From: Auanema rhodensis
Lineage: Eukaryota; Nematoda; Chromadorea; Rhabditida; Rhabditidae
DNA length: 64,000 bases
NCBI GenBank assembly: GCA_964057225.1
Contig: OZ059895.1
Span: 19,063,688-19,127,687, forward strand
Direction: 5' to 3'
A program made the position numbers and the translations under genes. The notes beneath the pieces were generated by a model. That model was not told the DNA's origin, made no database searches, and saw only the letters and a list, made by a program, of their open reading frames with translations. Each line of letters begins with the position of its first letter. Position 1 is the first letter of the stretch. Below, one piece after another: positions 1-14,510 of the stretch.

Positions 1-1377
1 TTTTTTTTTGTCTTAAAAAACAGCTGTCATATTCAATTGAATGATAAATGACTGTACTTTTTCGTCTCACTCTTTCGTCGATCCCTCATTTGCTCAAACT
101 TTTCAACGAGAAAATAGACTTGATAAGAAGACCGTATAGACAAAAAACTAATAAGATCTAAGTTTGCTGATCTTTATCAATAACCATGTAGTTATAAATT
201 AAAAGCAAATGATTACATCAAGTCAACGGGGTGCCAATTACCATATGCTATATGCGGGAACTCAGTGCCGACAACTGCAAATGGACACTTCATGCTGTGC
301 ACACATATCTGTTTTTCTCCGACAGTCCGGAAATTCTTTTGTGATAACATCTCTTACAGTCATAGCTTATAAAAAGGGCAACATTGAATAAGATTAAATC
401 CATTATTAGAATATCTTAAACTAAACATATAGTTTATATAATATTAAAAAGATAAACTAAAAATGTTTGGATGTAACAAGAACAAGAAGATACAGAAAGA
501 TAGATAGATCTTTTATTGCTCTAATTCACATATAACACTCAGAGCTATCTGATTCATTCTTCAGTCAGTTAATCTTCCATTCAAATGTGTTAAAATTCAT
601 TTTTCTTTTTCACATTCCTATAGACTAGTTTGTCAAAAATACATACATAACTACAGTATACCATTTGTTATTAAGTAAATGAAATTTAAGCCACTAATTC
701 TAATTCAAGTTCAACTGTTAGTCCCATCAATTGAGTTCTCATTTTCTAATATTTCAAGCTACTTTTCTGAGGAAAAAAAATTTAGTCCAAAATATGAATC
801 ACATCCGAAAATTTTCGACGAAATGTCCTTAAACAAGGTTTTAAACTCATCAACAGCATTATCGTTTTAGAGTTATTTGCCCGTTTATCTGGTAAAAAGC
901 AATTTCAACAACTCATCTACCGTAATCTCGTCTTCATGTCCTCCACCAAACATAAGAATATTTCACTAACTAGCCAATTCTGTTTCTTTTATTCTCTCTT
1001 TCTAGTTAACTCTCTTTCACAATTTTTCTAAATATTTTCTCTTCTCTCTCCCTCTCTCTGTTTATTACTATTTCTCTATATCTCGTTCTTTGTAATTTCT
1101 AATTTAGCATGCAAATACTGATGCTAGCCTTCAACTAACTGCTAACTGTAAGAGAGGCTAAACAAGGAAAGACCTCAACCTATCTTTTCTCTCTATCTTC
1201 CTCTCAATCTCTTTTTAACTACTGAAGAACATTCACATTTCTAGAAGTAAATTGGTTGGAAAGTCATTGAATTTCAGATTTTTCAATTTTTACGTTCATA
1301 TGAATTCGTTTAGCAACATAATGAGCAGAATTTTGTAAAAGAAAAAGACAAGAGAGAAATGAAATAGTATATGTTGA

Positions 1378-1378
1378 A

Positions 1379-1403
<25 letters not shown>
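1378..1403. repeat. (GA)n microsatellite
   Basis: About 13 uninterrupted GA/AG dinucleotides, followed by further purine-rich sequence to about 1430. One of the few purine-rich tracts on the + strand in this part of the window. Confidence 0.9.
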
Positions 1404-1409
<6 letters not shown>

Positions 1410-2517
1410 TGAAGAGAAAGAGAGAGATCTAGATAAACCAACCGCTTCTTATCGTTTACATTTTCCAAATAAAGTCAGGAAAATTCTAACATTCATTGAA
1501 AATGCTGATGATTATTATAGTTTCAAATCACATCACTGATATCAATATATAATAACACATAACAGTTATACTTTTATTTGCAAATTATATAATATTTAAT
1601 ATAGGTTAAGAGTAGTTAAGAGTCTTCTGGAACAATAAGATTATTCTATATAGTCTTAATTACAACAACTACTTAACTAGCAATCAACTATATATATAGT
1701 ATATATTAACTACATATATAGTCTTCTTATCTACTGAAATTTAATCTGCCTCCTGTCTAACTATTTCATTTCTGGCGCATAGCTGTGAAACAGCCTGATG
1801 ACAGTTTTGACGATCATCTGCTCAACGAACAGACATGAAAATAGCAAAATGGCGTCATACTAAAGATATTGCATCACCAGCTGATCGAAAATAGCTTACG
1901 AGGACATACACCAGCTAATACAGATAGGTTACCCAAAAAGGAGTTGCAACCCATATATACGCGTTTCACACGTGTGTTTCTGTTCGCCTGAGAGCCTCAT
2001 CAGTCAGCTGTTGTGCGATGAGAAGCAAAGTTGAGGTTATGCCATCGCATACGTTGCATACATTCACGCCATTTATCGGTCACTCTCTCTGTCTCTCTTC
2101 TTCTAGGCCTCCGTTTCTCACAGCTTTGCTCACTCTCACGTTATTATGAGAAATGCAATATTATCATTTTCAAACATCAGATGGTTTCAATCATCAAAGT
2201 TGTCATATTAGGCACATCTTCCGTCTTCCGTCTGGCATCTGTTGTAGTTTGAGTTATCCTCATAGAGGTACTCATCTTCACCGAACAACATTATTTGCAT
2301 GAAGACCTTTAGGAAGTAGTTAGCGATTGCATGTGCCTCCTAGTCTATAGTTTTGATTAGCTGAACAGTTATGCGAGCAAGAACTCATAATCTCTAACCC
2401 CTATGTAACAACTCTAGTTGTTAGTACTCATTATGAAGGAATTCGCTTTACTAAATTATACAAAATGTATAAAAAAGAAAATATTATTTTAATCTTCAAT
2501 ATTACATAACATATATA

Positions 2518-2520
<3 letters not shown>

Positions 2521-2576
<56 letters not shown>
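2521..2576. repeat. (TA)n microsatellite, about 56 bp
   Basis: Uninterrupted alternating T and A over about 28 repeats, followed by a GA-rich tail. On the minus strand it is translated as a run of I-Y repeats, a spurious open frame. Confidence 0.95.
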
Positions 2577-2580
<4 letters not shown>

Positions 2581-4831
2581 GAGAAAGAGAGATAGAGATA
2601 GATTAGATAATGCAAAATTGTTTTTTGTTGGTTTCTCTTGCTTTTTTCTTTTCTCTCTTTCTACTGTCACGTCTCTCTTATCGCATGATGCGACGAGTGT
2701 CACAGATATGTATATACATGTATTCTCACAACTATCTTACGTACAGCTGCCATATCAGAAAATCAAAAATTTCTGTTTCAAGGGCAGCTGATAATCAGGC
2801 TTATCATATTCATTATAAACTATAGACAAGATGTGTGATTCAAATATAAATTTGAAAAGCTTAACAGTTCTTATGCTTGCCCATGTATTCGTACGTATAT
2901 GCAGGTCTATAGTTGTGCGACTGTGTATATGGACCTACGATCATCCTTTGTGTTTGACGATGGCTTGTTTCTACCAATACAAGATACAATGTAGAGACAA
3001 ACTGAGCGTTCTTTACTCATATTATGTGATTTTGAAAAAACATTTTCAAAAAAAATTGTGATTAGATAATTAGAAACGTTTTCTTTTAAAACCATTCTGG
3101 TAACGAGGAAGAAGATATGAACATGAAAAGGGGAGAATATGATTGAATGGCAGATCATATACAGTTTATAACGTTCTATACACAAAGAAAGAGAGGGGGG
3201 ATAGCATGAGAGTTTCCCTAAATCTTCTGTAAAATCTTTACAGTATGGTAGCTGCGGTGTTTTCAATTATCAACATCACATCACTGAGACATCATCTTCT
3301 TTTCTGATTAGCAGTAGTATTTTTCTTGAATCCAGCTTTTGGTTCTGCAACTCACTTATGATTGAATCTGCTACCACAAGCCAAGATCAAGTCTTGTTCA
3401 CACTCTCTCTCTTTTCGTCTTCACCTCATACAAATGTATTGTTTATTCTTACTTCATATTTCAAACATGTTTCTGTTTGTAAACCAACATTCTGTAATTT
3501 AAAGTTCAAATTAACATTGTTCATCTCCATTCTCTTTCTTTAACTCTCTCTCCCTCTCTATCTCCCTCCCTCTCCCTCTCTCAGATTTTTCACTTCTTTC
3601 TGCCATTGTAAGACTTACTATCATTTACTATGTGTTTCTCCTTACTTTTTTCTTTGGAAATAAATTCTCAACCCTCTTCCTATCTTTCTCCCTCACTACT
3701 TTGCTACTCTCCATACTTTTTAGCATAGCCTCCAGGTATCATACACCTCGTTCCCTTCTTCTTTCTCTTTTCTTTCTTTTATTTCTAGCCTTTATTTGTA
3801 TGGACCTACCGCTGATAAGGCTCTTTTTGACTGTTAAGATCATTGGCTACTATACGATTTAGAAATTTTGCCAAGAAATTCCTTTCATATATCTTTAATT
3901 TATGGATATAATAATTATCATCCATTGCACATATCAATTTTCCTTTTTTTTTTACCAAGAAAAACGTTTTTTTTTTGGTTTTTGTCACATATAAATATTT
4001 CCTATAATTCGTTTTGTTTATGTTTTTAAAACAAATTCTTTCGAATTAAATATTTAATTTCTGCTCATTTTTCTTTTTTTGAAAATTATTTTTTAAAGAT
4101 TTTGACCACTTAGTTTTCATAATGTTTAAGTTCTTGATGTCATCAACCGTTATTTTTATTCTATATATATTATTAGTTTAGTATTGTTCTTGTTCCCTCT
4201 CGAAGCTTTCCGGAGTTTTCGATTATATGTTTTTGTGAGTGTTCTTGATGTGATCGACCAGCTTCATCTCATGGCTGGCATGCCTGTGTCAGAGGTCACG
4301 AAATCAAGTTTTAGAACCTGTTAAGCGGATTCAGCAGCATTTGAAGAACAGCAAGAAAACGAACTATCAACTTTATGAGATAGAGAAGAAAAAGAAGAGA
4401 GTAAAAGATGAAGATAGATGCAAGTCTCATGAAGTCTAGCGAAATCAGCGATAGTATGTGGTTGGAAGAGAAAAACGATTAAATCATCGTTAACTTAATA
4501 GACTGTAATGCTGCTTTTCCTTTATTTTGTTTTTTTTATCATCTCTTGTAGTAACATCACATCACCACGTCCAAGATTAATGCCCTTAAGGCATATTCTC
4601 GAACTGATGTCATTAAAATTTCACGTTTCTCGTCCTTTTTCCTATATATATTTATTATATATGTGACTTTCTTTTTCCATCTCAGTTTTCAACTTTTTTT
4701 TAAAGTAATCAAGCTTCCTTTTTCTTTTTCTAAACTACATTCTTATTTTTTCAAACAAACTCATTAAACAATATGTTGTTATGATCTCTGTTTTTCTTTT
4801 CTATCTAACCTCTCTAACTCTCTTTCTGCGC

Positions 4832-4832
<1 letters not shown>

Positions 4833-4892
<60 letters not shown>

Positions 4893-4900
4893 TTCTCTCT
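4833..4900. repeat. (CT)n polypyrimidine tract
   Basis: A long CT-dinucleotide array with occasional TTT interruptions, continuing into CTAC and CTAT tetranucleotide repeats up to about 4920. Confidence 0.9.
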
Positions 4901-5361
4901 ACCTACCTACCTATCTATCTCTTTCTCTTATATAATCTGTTTTCCTTACCTTAAACTTTTATATATTATATATCCAATTCTTTTGTACTTCTGGAACTGC
5001 TCGTTCAAAGTAACTGTCTCTCTGCAGACTGTTAACTACATCATTTTGTTGGTTGATGTTATAGTCCTGGTTCTCAAATGATCATGATCATCTTCGACTT
5101 TCATTGGATCTTGTTGCTTATAAAGAAGCACGTGGATCTTTGTATTATGTATAAACTGAGAAATATAATTACTATAAGAGACGATGATCATCACAACGAC
5201 AAATATGGAAGAACCGCCAGTCACAGAATATAGTGGTGGTGATGATAGTTAGTAGTACGAGAGAAGTAATGAAAGAAAGTGATTGACTCAGAGATATAAA
5301 AGACGTAGCTAGAGAGAACGTATGGTAAACCATATGAAATCTGAGGTAGTAAGAGAGAGAA

Positions 5362-5369
5362 GGGGGGGG
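5362..5369 (+). repeat. G8 homopolymer
   Basis: Eight consecutive Gs in an otherwise AT-rich, purine-rich context. One of several long G/C homopolymers in the window. Confidence 0.8.
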
Positions 5370-7032
5370 ATCAACATGAAATGAATGCGGGATTTAACTG
5401 AACAGAAGATGAAACTACAAACCCCTTGTCAAAATCATGATCTCTGCCTCTCTCTTGCTTCTTTTTTTTTTTTTGCTTCCAATAAATTTGTCTATTCTTT
5501 AGTGCTATTTAGTGTATACCATTTTTCGTTAAAATTCTTTTAATTTAAAGAAAGACTTGAGTCAAATTGAGTTGTGTTCAGCTTTTCTAACTGAAACTGG
5601 AACATCACTCTGATCCTCTACTTTCCCTTCTCATTATCTATTTACTTGCATTTCTAACCTTACTATATTTTAGTTTTCTAATTTAATTTTGTAATCACAT
5701 AGTTAACGCTTAGCTTGTATTACTAATCCGGAAGTGCTACTTACACCTGCTTCATGGGGGGTAGGGAAGTATTACCACTCAAACTGATAATGACACATAA
5801 CTTGTCAATGTTGTCCTTTCGTCACCTCAACTTATGTGAAAATCTTATAATTCGTCTCTTACTTCTCAATCCCTCTCTCTCATATATTTTTTTCTTTTCT
5901 TCTCCTAATTAAATACACTCTCTAGCTCATATCAGTCTAATGTATTTTCACGTCTCGACATATTTGCTCCTTGTTTGTACATGACTAAGCTAGGAAGAAT
6001 TGTTTGGATTGTCACCTGCAACAACCAGACTTCACGATATTGGGAGAGAACGAGAAAAAGAATGAGAGAAAATGAGAGACAAATGAGACGTCCACACGCT
6101 TCTTTATCCTCACACGTCCAAATCCTGACCTCTAGCACTACTGGCATATATAAACCAAACTTTCCCTCTTTGTCTTTCTCTTTAATCTCTCATTTAGTCA
6201 TACTCTTTTATATTGCTATACATACCTATCTATCACTTCTTCAAGTCTACCATTTTTTCTGTGTGTTTTCTCTCTGTTGTTGTTCTACTCTCGCATCTTC
6301 CACATACACACATAATACATAGCTACCGTAATCCTATGTTAGTCTAGTACTAGCACCACCTCTGCTGGTGCAATGGCATGGCCACGCTATATCTCCCGCA
6401 GAGTTGAGCTTAAGACATAGCAGACATACGAAAGAGCAACAGTCTATGTTTGATATTGAGTACACTACAAATCCTTATGAACTATCCCAAACATATACTG
6501 CACAATTTTTCAATTTTAGCAGAATGGAGATGTTCTATGTATGTATTTCATTCGCATTTGTCCTCCCTTTGCAACGAATACAGTTCTCCTCTTCCAGTCC
6601 CCATTTTCCTCCCCTTTTCCTCATTTCTCATTCGTCTTCTCCTGATCATCTTGTCGCCCTTTTCTCTTCTCTGCATTTCTTTTCACTATTTTCATCTCAA
6701 ATTCTTATGCTACTCAGGCTAACCTACCTCTTTTCTACTGCGTGATGAGGATGAGGAGATGTGAAGATGAGCATTAGAGTCTTCTCAACCTCCTAACCTC
6801 ATAAGTATCTGTCGGCTTGTTGTTTGATATCCGAAAGATACAGAAGATGCTGTAACCCTCTTGACACCTAGATGTCAACTACGAAGGTAATGCCGACAGC
6901 TTTTACCCGTTTTCGTGTATTTTGACAACTATTTCCAAGTACAGAAATAAGATGCTTCTATATTATGTACACACTAAGCTTATTCGCTATACAACACTAT
7001 TTTCTGTGTTCATGTTGACACGAACAAGAAAT

Positions 7033-7054
7033 GCTGAAACAGAGATGTTTCAGC
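7033..7054. repeat. Perfect 8-bp inverted repeat (hairpin)
   Basis: GCTGAAAC, a 6-nt spacer AGAGAT, then GTTTCAGC. A perfect 8-bp stem with a short loop. No gene lies nearby, and the stem is too short to be a microRNA precursor by itself. Confidence 0.6.
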
Positions 7055-10000
7055 TTTCATCAGGTTGTCGAATAATTCAATATCCTTCCTTGTTTTAACT
7101 AATTTTTTGATCTTTTCGTTGAAAAATACTTCAAAAACAGAGATTTGATAGAAGTGCAACGAAAATACTACCAAAATCCTATTCAGTTAGTTTTAATCAC
7201 AGATTTATTCTTGCCCTTCTACTGTAGAAATATAGAATGAGAGAAAATAGTGATTAAGATATAAGAAAAACAGAGAAGAAGATCTATTTCTTTTCGTAGC
7301 AAGCCTTCTAATAAGATATAGTTATTATAAACATTTTAATTAATAAACTAATATTTATAAAAGCTTAACACATAATTCTATAACAAGTAATCCTCCTGTT
7401 TGAATAATATTCCTGAAGTAGTTGAAGTAACTGTCCCAGCAGCCAATCTTGTGTCACAAAGACCTCTTGCCAGCTTCGGATAATCCAAAACTCAAATATA
7501 GTTGAACAAGCTATATGTTATAAGTATTTTTTTCTTGTTTATATGCATATAGTTAATACAAATAAGAAGTTGTAATCATGTATCTTCTTCACTAACTAAT
7601 GCAAAGTATTATACCTGTTGTTGTTGTTGCCACTAATTTATATACATATCATCTTCCTTGAACATCTATTGACCACGTTTTTTCACTTTTAACAGTTTTT
7701 TGGTTCGTTTTGTCTTGACGTTCATCTCACACTCTCCTTCCAATACTCCAACAATCGGGTTTAAACAAGAACTATCGGAGATAATTAGCTGATTTACTTC
7801 TTATAGCAGCTGTTGCAAGGCTTATTCTAAACTGAAATTAAGTGAGAATAGAAGATTTCCAGCTTGTTGATTTTGTGTTCGTCTTCTGTAATGAGTATGT
7901 AAAGTGTCTGTTTTTTATTCGAGTGATAATTCGCCCGGAAACAGCATCAGTAGGATGGTTTTCACACTTGCACTCACGTCATCATCAGTTCACGATTAGC
8001 GATCCTTCTCTCTCCCTTCTCTATCTCTATCTCTATTCCTATCTTTTTGGAATTCTGAATCTCATGCTTATCCTGAACTATTGTCATAACTCTCATCTTT
8101 TTCTTTTTCTGGTGAAAAAAAATATGACACATCAAACACATGGAGACAGGCAGACATGTGTGTCTTGTATTCATGTCTTCTTACAGATGTATCATTTCTT
8201 ATGAAAATTTAGCTGGGAAAAATTGAAAAAACTGCCTATACATCTCCTTTTTCCATTTTTTTTTCTTGAACGAAATCGTCATTTACAATGCTTCCATGTT
8301 TATCTTCTTTTATTTTCACGGTAGTCTCGGATGAATGTTGTGATTTCTTAAGTAAACCTGAACAATACATTCGTTTAATTTAATTTTAAATTCATCTTCA
8401 TATTCGTTTTGTAGTTTTAGTCTCTTTGGTATTTTCTTAAAATGTTATTTTTTTTCAGCAAAACAGCCTGGAAAGCAATTGTGTGGTGGGCGGTGCTTGC
8501 ACAAACCAATACTCAATTGCACAGACCGTAATCTTGATACTCTCCTCCCCCTTTGCTGCTACTTGTTCCATCCTCCAGCACTTCATCCCTCCCACTCTCT
8601 CCATATTCTTCACATTCAGTTTTGTTAAAAATCAGAGTTTGTGATGTTCGAAGTCTACTGTTTGAATTGTGAATCTTTTAAATTTTTTATTCTTTCTAGA
8701 TTTTTATTTTTAAAATACATCATCTTGCATTAAGTTCATTTCATCTACGCTTGACTATTGTAAAGAGAATGAAGGAAAGAACAGGGCGGTGGCCCTGTGC
8801 TCCTCGTTCTTCTTGAATATCATCGTCCTTCTCTTTCACTATTGGCCGCTTCATCTTCCTTCTGTTCGTCGACCATTTTTCTTTTCTTCTGTTGATACTT
8901 CGACTCTATCTACTGGCAGCCCATGTATCTCCGTAATGATTGTTCCTGTCGTCTTCATCGTCGACGGTTTGTCAAATCGGCCGACGGTAGTCGCGTGCTG
9001 CCGCCACCTATGGTCTCACATCATCCCTCCTTCAACGCCTAACCATTTCACCTCACAACTTTATCAGATGAATCCATCTAAGCCTGAATATACTGCACTT
9101 TGAGATTCATATCTTACAAGACTTCGCAAATCAAAGGAATATACAAAATAGTATATGATTGATAGAGAGATAGAGAGAACCACAGACAGGTGGATCCTTT
9201 TGCCACACAGCCACCGACTGCACCACCCACCGTGACCCCCTACTGTCAACTTGTCGTTGGCTCGTCGATCCCTTCGTACCCCATTCCCCCTACTCTTTCA
9301 GTATCTCTCTCTATCCTTCTAAGGAATCGAAGAAAGCGACGTCGAGGACAGGTTATTCAATTCTACTAACTAACTGATGACGTACTGGTGAAAATGTACT
9401 GCTTTCATGTCTTCAAATTGTCAGATTCCCATTGGGATCCCTGAACGATTTACCACAACTACTCCTCTTACGCATCTTTTCTTGTGTTGTACCATATTAA
9501 TTGGCTAATACTTCAGCTGCAAATTCTAAAAACACAACTTTAGTTCTTAATTTATTTTTTTTAATAATTCAGTTTCTTGAACCTTAAAGTATATTCATTT
9601 AATTTCCTCCTTTTTTTTGCAAATTTATCTCGTTTTTATAGGAAAATTAGATATTGATTAGTCATCTCTTCTCAATAATTTTAAAAATTAAAGCAATATA
9701 TCCAGAGATGCTTCATGCTTTTCCTCATTTTCATGACACTTGTCCTGCATATTTTGTCATGTCCATGAGACTTTTCAAGCAAATCTTCATTGCAAATCTG
9801 AAATATCATTAGTCATTCAACTACATGTCTGTTCATTGGATGATTGACAACCTGATGAAGCTTCATCATCAGCACCACAACCACGATCATCATCATTAAC
9901 CATTTTAGGAAATATTTTAAGATTTTTGATTTCAAGATTTCACAATTCATACATATATCGTTAGCTTTAAACTTTCTTTTAACATAAAACTATTAATCAT

Positions 10001-11079
10001 TATAGTTTTGCTGAAACAAGAACATGTTCTGATTGAAATGACTTACACATCAGCCAAGAAAGTTTTTCTCGAATTCTTGAGTTTCCATGTGTCAATTATC
10101 TTTCAAAGCAATAATCTAATATGAATAATCATGTAAGTACTGTCGATTACATTCATTTCTTTTATTATCTTATATACTATATGGTATAAATAGATAAATA
10201 TTTCAATAATGACATACAACATCAAAAGAACCAAATGCTATTGCGTAAACCATATGTATATATAGATATAGACAACTGTCTTCTATCTATACACATATAG
10301 CTGAGAAGAGTTGAATCTGTCGGCTTTTTTGCAGAATCACAGCAGGTCATCTTCCTTATGTAAACGAAATTATTTTTTCTTCTCTTCTTTATTTTCTTTT
10401 TATTTTTGTGGTCTCATCTTTTGATACTGAAACAACTAATGATGGCATCATCATCATCATCCCTAATCATCTAATACAGTAGGTTTATTCAGTGTCCAAA
10501 CAGCCTATGTTCATTTCGTTCTCCCTATGTTACTTGTACTATCTTACTCTCTTTCTAATCAACATCATCGTGATCATCATCTTACCGCAAATTGCTCGAT
10601 ACCCTCTTCATTCGTTTAGACTTTTGGAATTTTTTTCTTTCCTTCTTTTCTCACCAAAAAAAGTTCGTATTTCCTGAAAATTTATTTCCCTCTTCCTATT
10701 TCATCACAGCATTTTTACAAAACCCATAGATATTGAAGTCATGATTAAGCTACATAATATTTAGGAAATTTAAAACAATGCAGCTTCTTCGCCACTGTTT
10801 TTGGTTAATTTCTCTCTTTCTCGCTTAATATCTTGTTATCCTTTTCCATTTCTTTTCTGTTACTGTCTATCCTCATTTCCTTCTCTCTATCGTATACTCA
10901 CATCTGAAACTCTGTTTTTCAATTACCCTCCCACTTCACATTCTACAGATACTTTTGTGTTAAAAATACGAAAATTTAGGTTTTCTCTTCTCGTTTCATC
11001 TCACCATTAAAATTCTTTATATTAACACTTCTACAAAGTTTCTCCTCACTTAAACTCGATCTGGTTTATCACGCACTGC

Positions 11080-11260
11080 ATGCGATAGGCCGTAGCGGGA
11101 GCTCGCTCGCACTTGCCTTCACCGCTACAGGGGGCCAGCAGCGTCGTCAACGGTGGCCTCTCTTCTTGATCGTCGTCAACTTTGTGATGATCATCCTTGT
11201 CGTCGTTGACGATGTTGTCATCATCGGATCATCGTCAACGTCTTGGCGACCATCAGTACG
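11080..11260. repeat. GC-rich patch with degenerate GTCGTCAAC repeats
   Basis: The local composition rises well above the surroundings (CGGGAGCTCGCTCGC, GGGGGCCAGCAGCGTCG). The motif GTCGTCAAC, or its reverse complement GTTGACGA, recurs at irregular spacing: near 11133, 11174, 11203 and 11235, with related copies near 11672 and 11690. The minus strand has an open frame of about 60 codons rich in Asp, without a start codon or obvious splice signals. It could be a diverged minisatellite, an exon of an unrecognised gene, or a regulatory element. I cannot decide between these. Confidence 0.4.
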
Positions 11261-14200
11261 CATGATTGCGAAAAGCTTTTCCGATACGTATTCTTGAAAT
11301 CTTTTCGATTATATCCACTAAACGAGCAGCAGACGTTGTCAATTCAGGAACGCTTCGTCATGCTTTATACAATATTTCGTTCAAATTCCACAATAACCGT
11401 GAAGTTAGCTATTCTCTCGTCTGTTTTCAGTTTCTCTTCCCGTCTCTCTGTCTCTCATCTTTTCATATGTTTTCCCGTTATCTTTAGTATCCCTAAATTC
11501 ATCTCGTATCCTCTCACTCTCAATCTCGTTTTCTCTCATATAAAACTTTCACCTGAACCACCGATGACATATTTTCTCGGAACATCATCATCTTTGACTG
11601 TCTCAAACCTTCTGAATCTCATCATGTTCTGTTTCTCTCTCGTTCGTGAGTGAAAGACGTGCTTCTCAAAACGTCAACGTATCGTCTCCCGCCGTCAACG
11701 ACCTGGTTGAGGCGCGTAATCATCTCCTTTGCCAATATACTTCAGCTCGTAAATTTATTAAAAAAAAGAAAGAGTGATGAAGAAATTAAAATATTTTTGT
11801 TAAAAATGAGAATAAAGAATGTCGAGAAGTGGAAGTTTTAAGGCACCTTATCGAATCATTCAATAAATAACATGTGATGATGAATATGATGTCTTCTTGT
11901 TTGGAAAAGTTTGCCTATCCTGATCTAACTTCTACTAAACTTCATATGTTACATATGAATAACGGTTTAAAGATTTTTAACCAAAAAGTGCATGATCTGC
12001 TTATCCAATATACCATCTCTTTTCCTTTGCGACGACTGGATGATACTGCCCTAGATGAAGTGTGGAAAAGTGAGAGAGAGGGGGGAGATCTATGGATCGT
12101 TCCCTTTTTCTTTTTCTTCTTTCTCTGTACCTCTTTCAATCAGTTTGTTGTCACAAGGTCTCTCTATATCTCTCATCTTCCCAACCCCTTTTACAAGATT
12201 TCCTTTGCTGCTCATTTTCGTTGCAAAACGTTTTCCCCTTTTTACATCGTTCATCTTTAAGCATCTGTAATTCATTTTCGTTTAAATTATTTCGTTTACT
12301 TTCCTCTACCACCAACTCATATCATATCCGAATTCTGATTCTTGTATTCCATATACTGTTCTCTTCACCGGAGAACAGATCAAGAAGATGTATTAGCTTG
12401 TCAATGTGATCGTCTTCTGCACGTTTATTTTTCTCACCCAGCTACTACTTACTTCATCATTTCTTCATCAGTAACTGAAGCTAAGAAAAAGTACGAAACG
12501 AGAGAAAGGCAGTCATCAAGCCAGCTTTTGCATCTTCATCTTCACATCATAGCAACGACAAGAGACCGTCATATCGAACAGAATTCTCCGTATAATATAC
12601 TAGGAAGATCATTCACAACTCGGCTTCTGGTACTACGATCATGCCTCGATTTGAACCGGTTCTCTTTCCATTCTCTTACCATCTCTACTCTCTAATACTA
12701 TCGTGATCTCTACCTCTCGCAACCTTTCACATTGCCCTAGGGCACGAATGAGACACACATACATACACACGCAAGATAGTTGGCTGTAATTGAACACACT
12801 ATCTTTTGCTTCATCAACATATCGAGATTACACCCTAACATACCTTGCTTACGAGAAACTGTTTTACACAGTCTACGAGAGGCAAAAAGAGAAATCAAAA
12901 GAAAGAGTGAGAGAGAAAGAAAGATTGAGAAATTGAGAGAAAAGCCACACATCCGTCTTCGTTAAACGCTAGTCTTGGCTTTTCTAGTTATTCCATCTAC
13001 ATCATCGTCCATGCTTCACTTCTAACTGTATATTATTATTCCTACTTCTCTGTATCTTTCTCTCAGTTCTTCAGTTTATCATATACCTGTATTACACTTT
13101 GCCACCTTTACATCAAAGTAATATTTCTAATTTTCACATAACTATAAATATATAGATATATACATAGTTAGGAATATATCTTGTACATCTGCCTGTACAG
13201 TGCATGTTCTCATGTTCATGTTCATGTTCTCTTCGGTTCATTACCTTTGGATATGCTGCCATGTTCACAAGCTGTACATAGTCGCTGTAGCTAAACGCTT
13301 TCTCACGTCTATCTAAGGCTCTTTCACATGTAATGAGCATGAGAAAAAGAATTCCCAGAGCATTAATATCTGAACTTGAACACACGATCAACTGCTCATC
13401 ATCAGCTTGATCAGTTCGCTCAGATAGTTCTCTTGAGCACATTCAAGTGATGTCATCTCTAACAAGCTTGTACCTCTATGCGGGTACCTTTGACTACTAC
13501 GGCCAACTCTTAAAGCAATCCACGGTATGTTCAGCTACAAAACATTTTTTCAACAAAAAATTATTTTAACTACAAGTATTTTCAATTAAAAATCTTTTTT
13601 TAACCGTATTCTTGTTTCAAACATTCATATGACTCCTGGCTCCATAATTTCTAACTTCTCATTTGCTTTTTCGTTTTTTTTTTTGAATAAATTTAGTAAC
13701 AAGTTCTTCAAGTCAAAAGCCTGTTTGACCTACCAGCCGTACTACTCACCCTTTCTCTCTTCTTCTAACCCCTACTCTCGTTCTGACTTCCCTATATTAA
13801 GCTTGAAGTTTCAAAACGTCTACATCAACCTTTTCTCCAAAGTTGCGGGTAAACGAGAACAAGAAACAGAGCTTGTCGCCCTGTATTATATTTTTCATGT
13901 TTTACAGTACTTATTATTAACGATAATAGTAATAATATTGTAAATAATTATATGAACTCGTAGTCATTTTTTTGAATCGAAAGACCCTAACCGTCCTGTT
14001 TATACGTTCAGCTTCTCCCAAAACTAACTTGTGTTCTGTTACGTTCATGAGCAGTTCTTCATGTTTTCTGAACTTTCACTCATCTACCATATACATCTAT
14101 ATTGATCAAGTGTCTCATGTAATCTCTGAAGAGTTTTGGAGGAAAACTTTTTTTTTTACTAATATAGTTGATAAAACTATAGAGAGTATATGATAAAGAG

Positions 14201-14477
14201 AGTTACGAAGAGAAACATATAGAGAAAGAGTAATGAGAGTAGAAAAGCGAAAAGGGCTTCGAGAACGGGTTCGACGCCCACATCTCGCTCTTCTTCGTGT
14301 CGTCTCCCTTAGACTGCTTTTGCTTCGTCGTGTTCTATACTATTTTGACGATTCACTCACCTCGTCTATCTAATCAGTAACTTCTAAATTGATTCATTTT
14401 ATAATACTATACTTATATAGTTAATCTAATATTCATTATTAAATGTAATAGTTTTCTCCCTATATCTTTCAATATCT

Positions 14478-14478
<1 letters not shown>

Positions 14479-14502
<24 letters not shown>
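14479..14502. repeat. (TA)n microsatellite
   Basis: About 12 TA repeats followed by ATGTATGTATACATATAT. Confidence 0.85.

Positions 14503-14510
<8 letters not shown>

Noticed and set aside
1109-1116. ATGCAAAT octamer upstream of the SOX gene
   Set aside because: A single 8-mer matching the POU octamer is expected by chance in 64 kb of AT-rich DNA.
8789-9103. 104-codon + strand open frame
   Set aside because: Hydrophobic/S-rich composition from a pyrimidine-rich segment, non-ATG start, no family resemblance.
13134-13442. 102-codon minus-strand open frame starting MCSRELSERTDQ
   Set aside because: Ends in low-complexity translations of CATGTT and TATA repeats. No recognisable domain and no splice context.
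14252-14280. GGGCTTCGAG...GTTCGACGCCC considered as part of a tRNA
   Set aside because: The T-loop-like GTTCGA is present, but no acceptor stem, D-arm or anticodon arm can be drawn around it.
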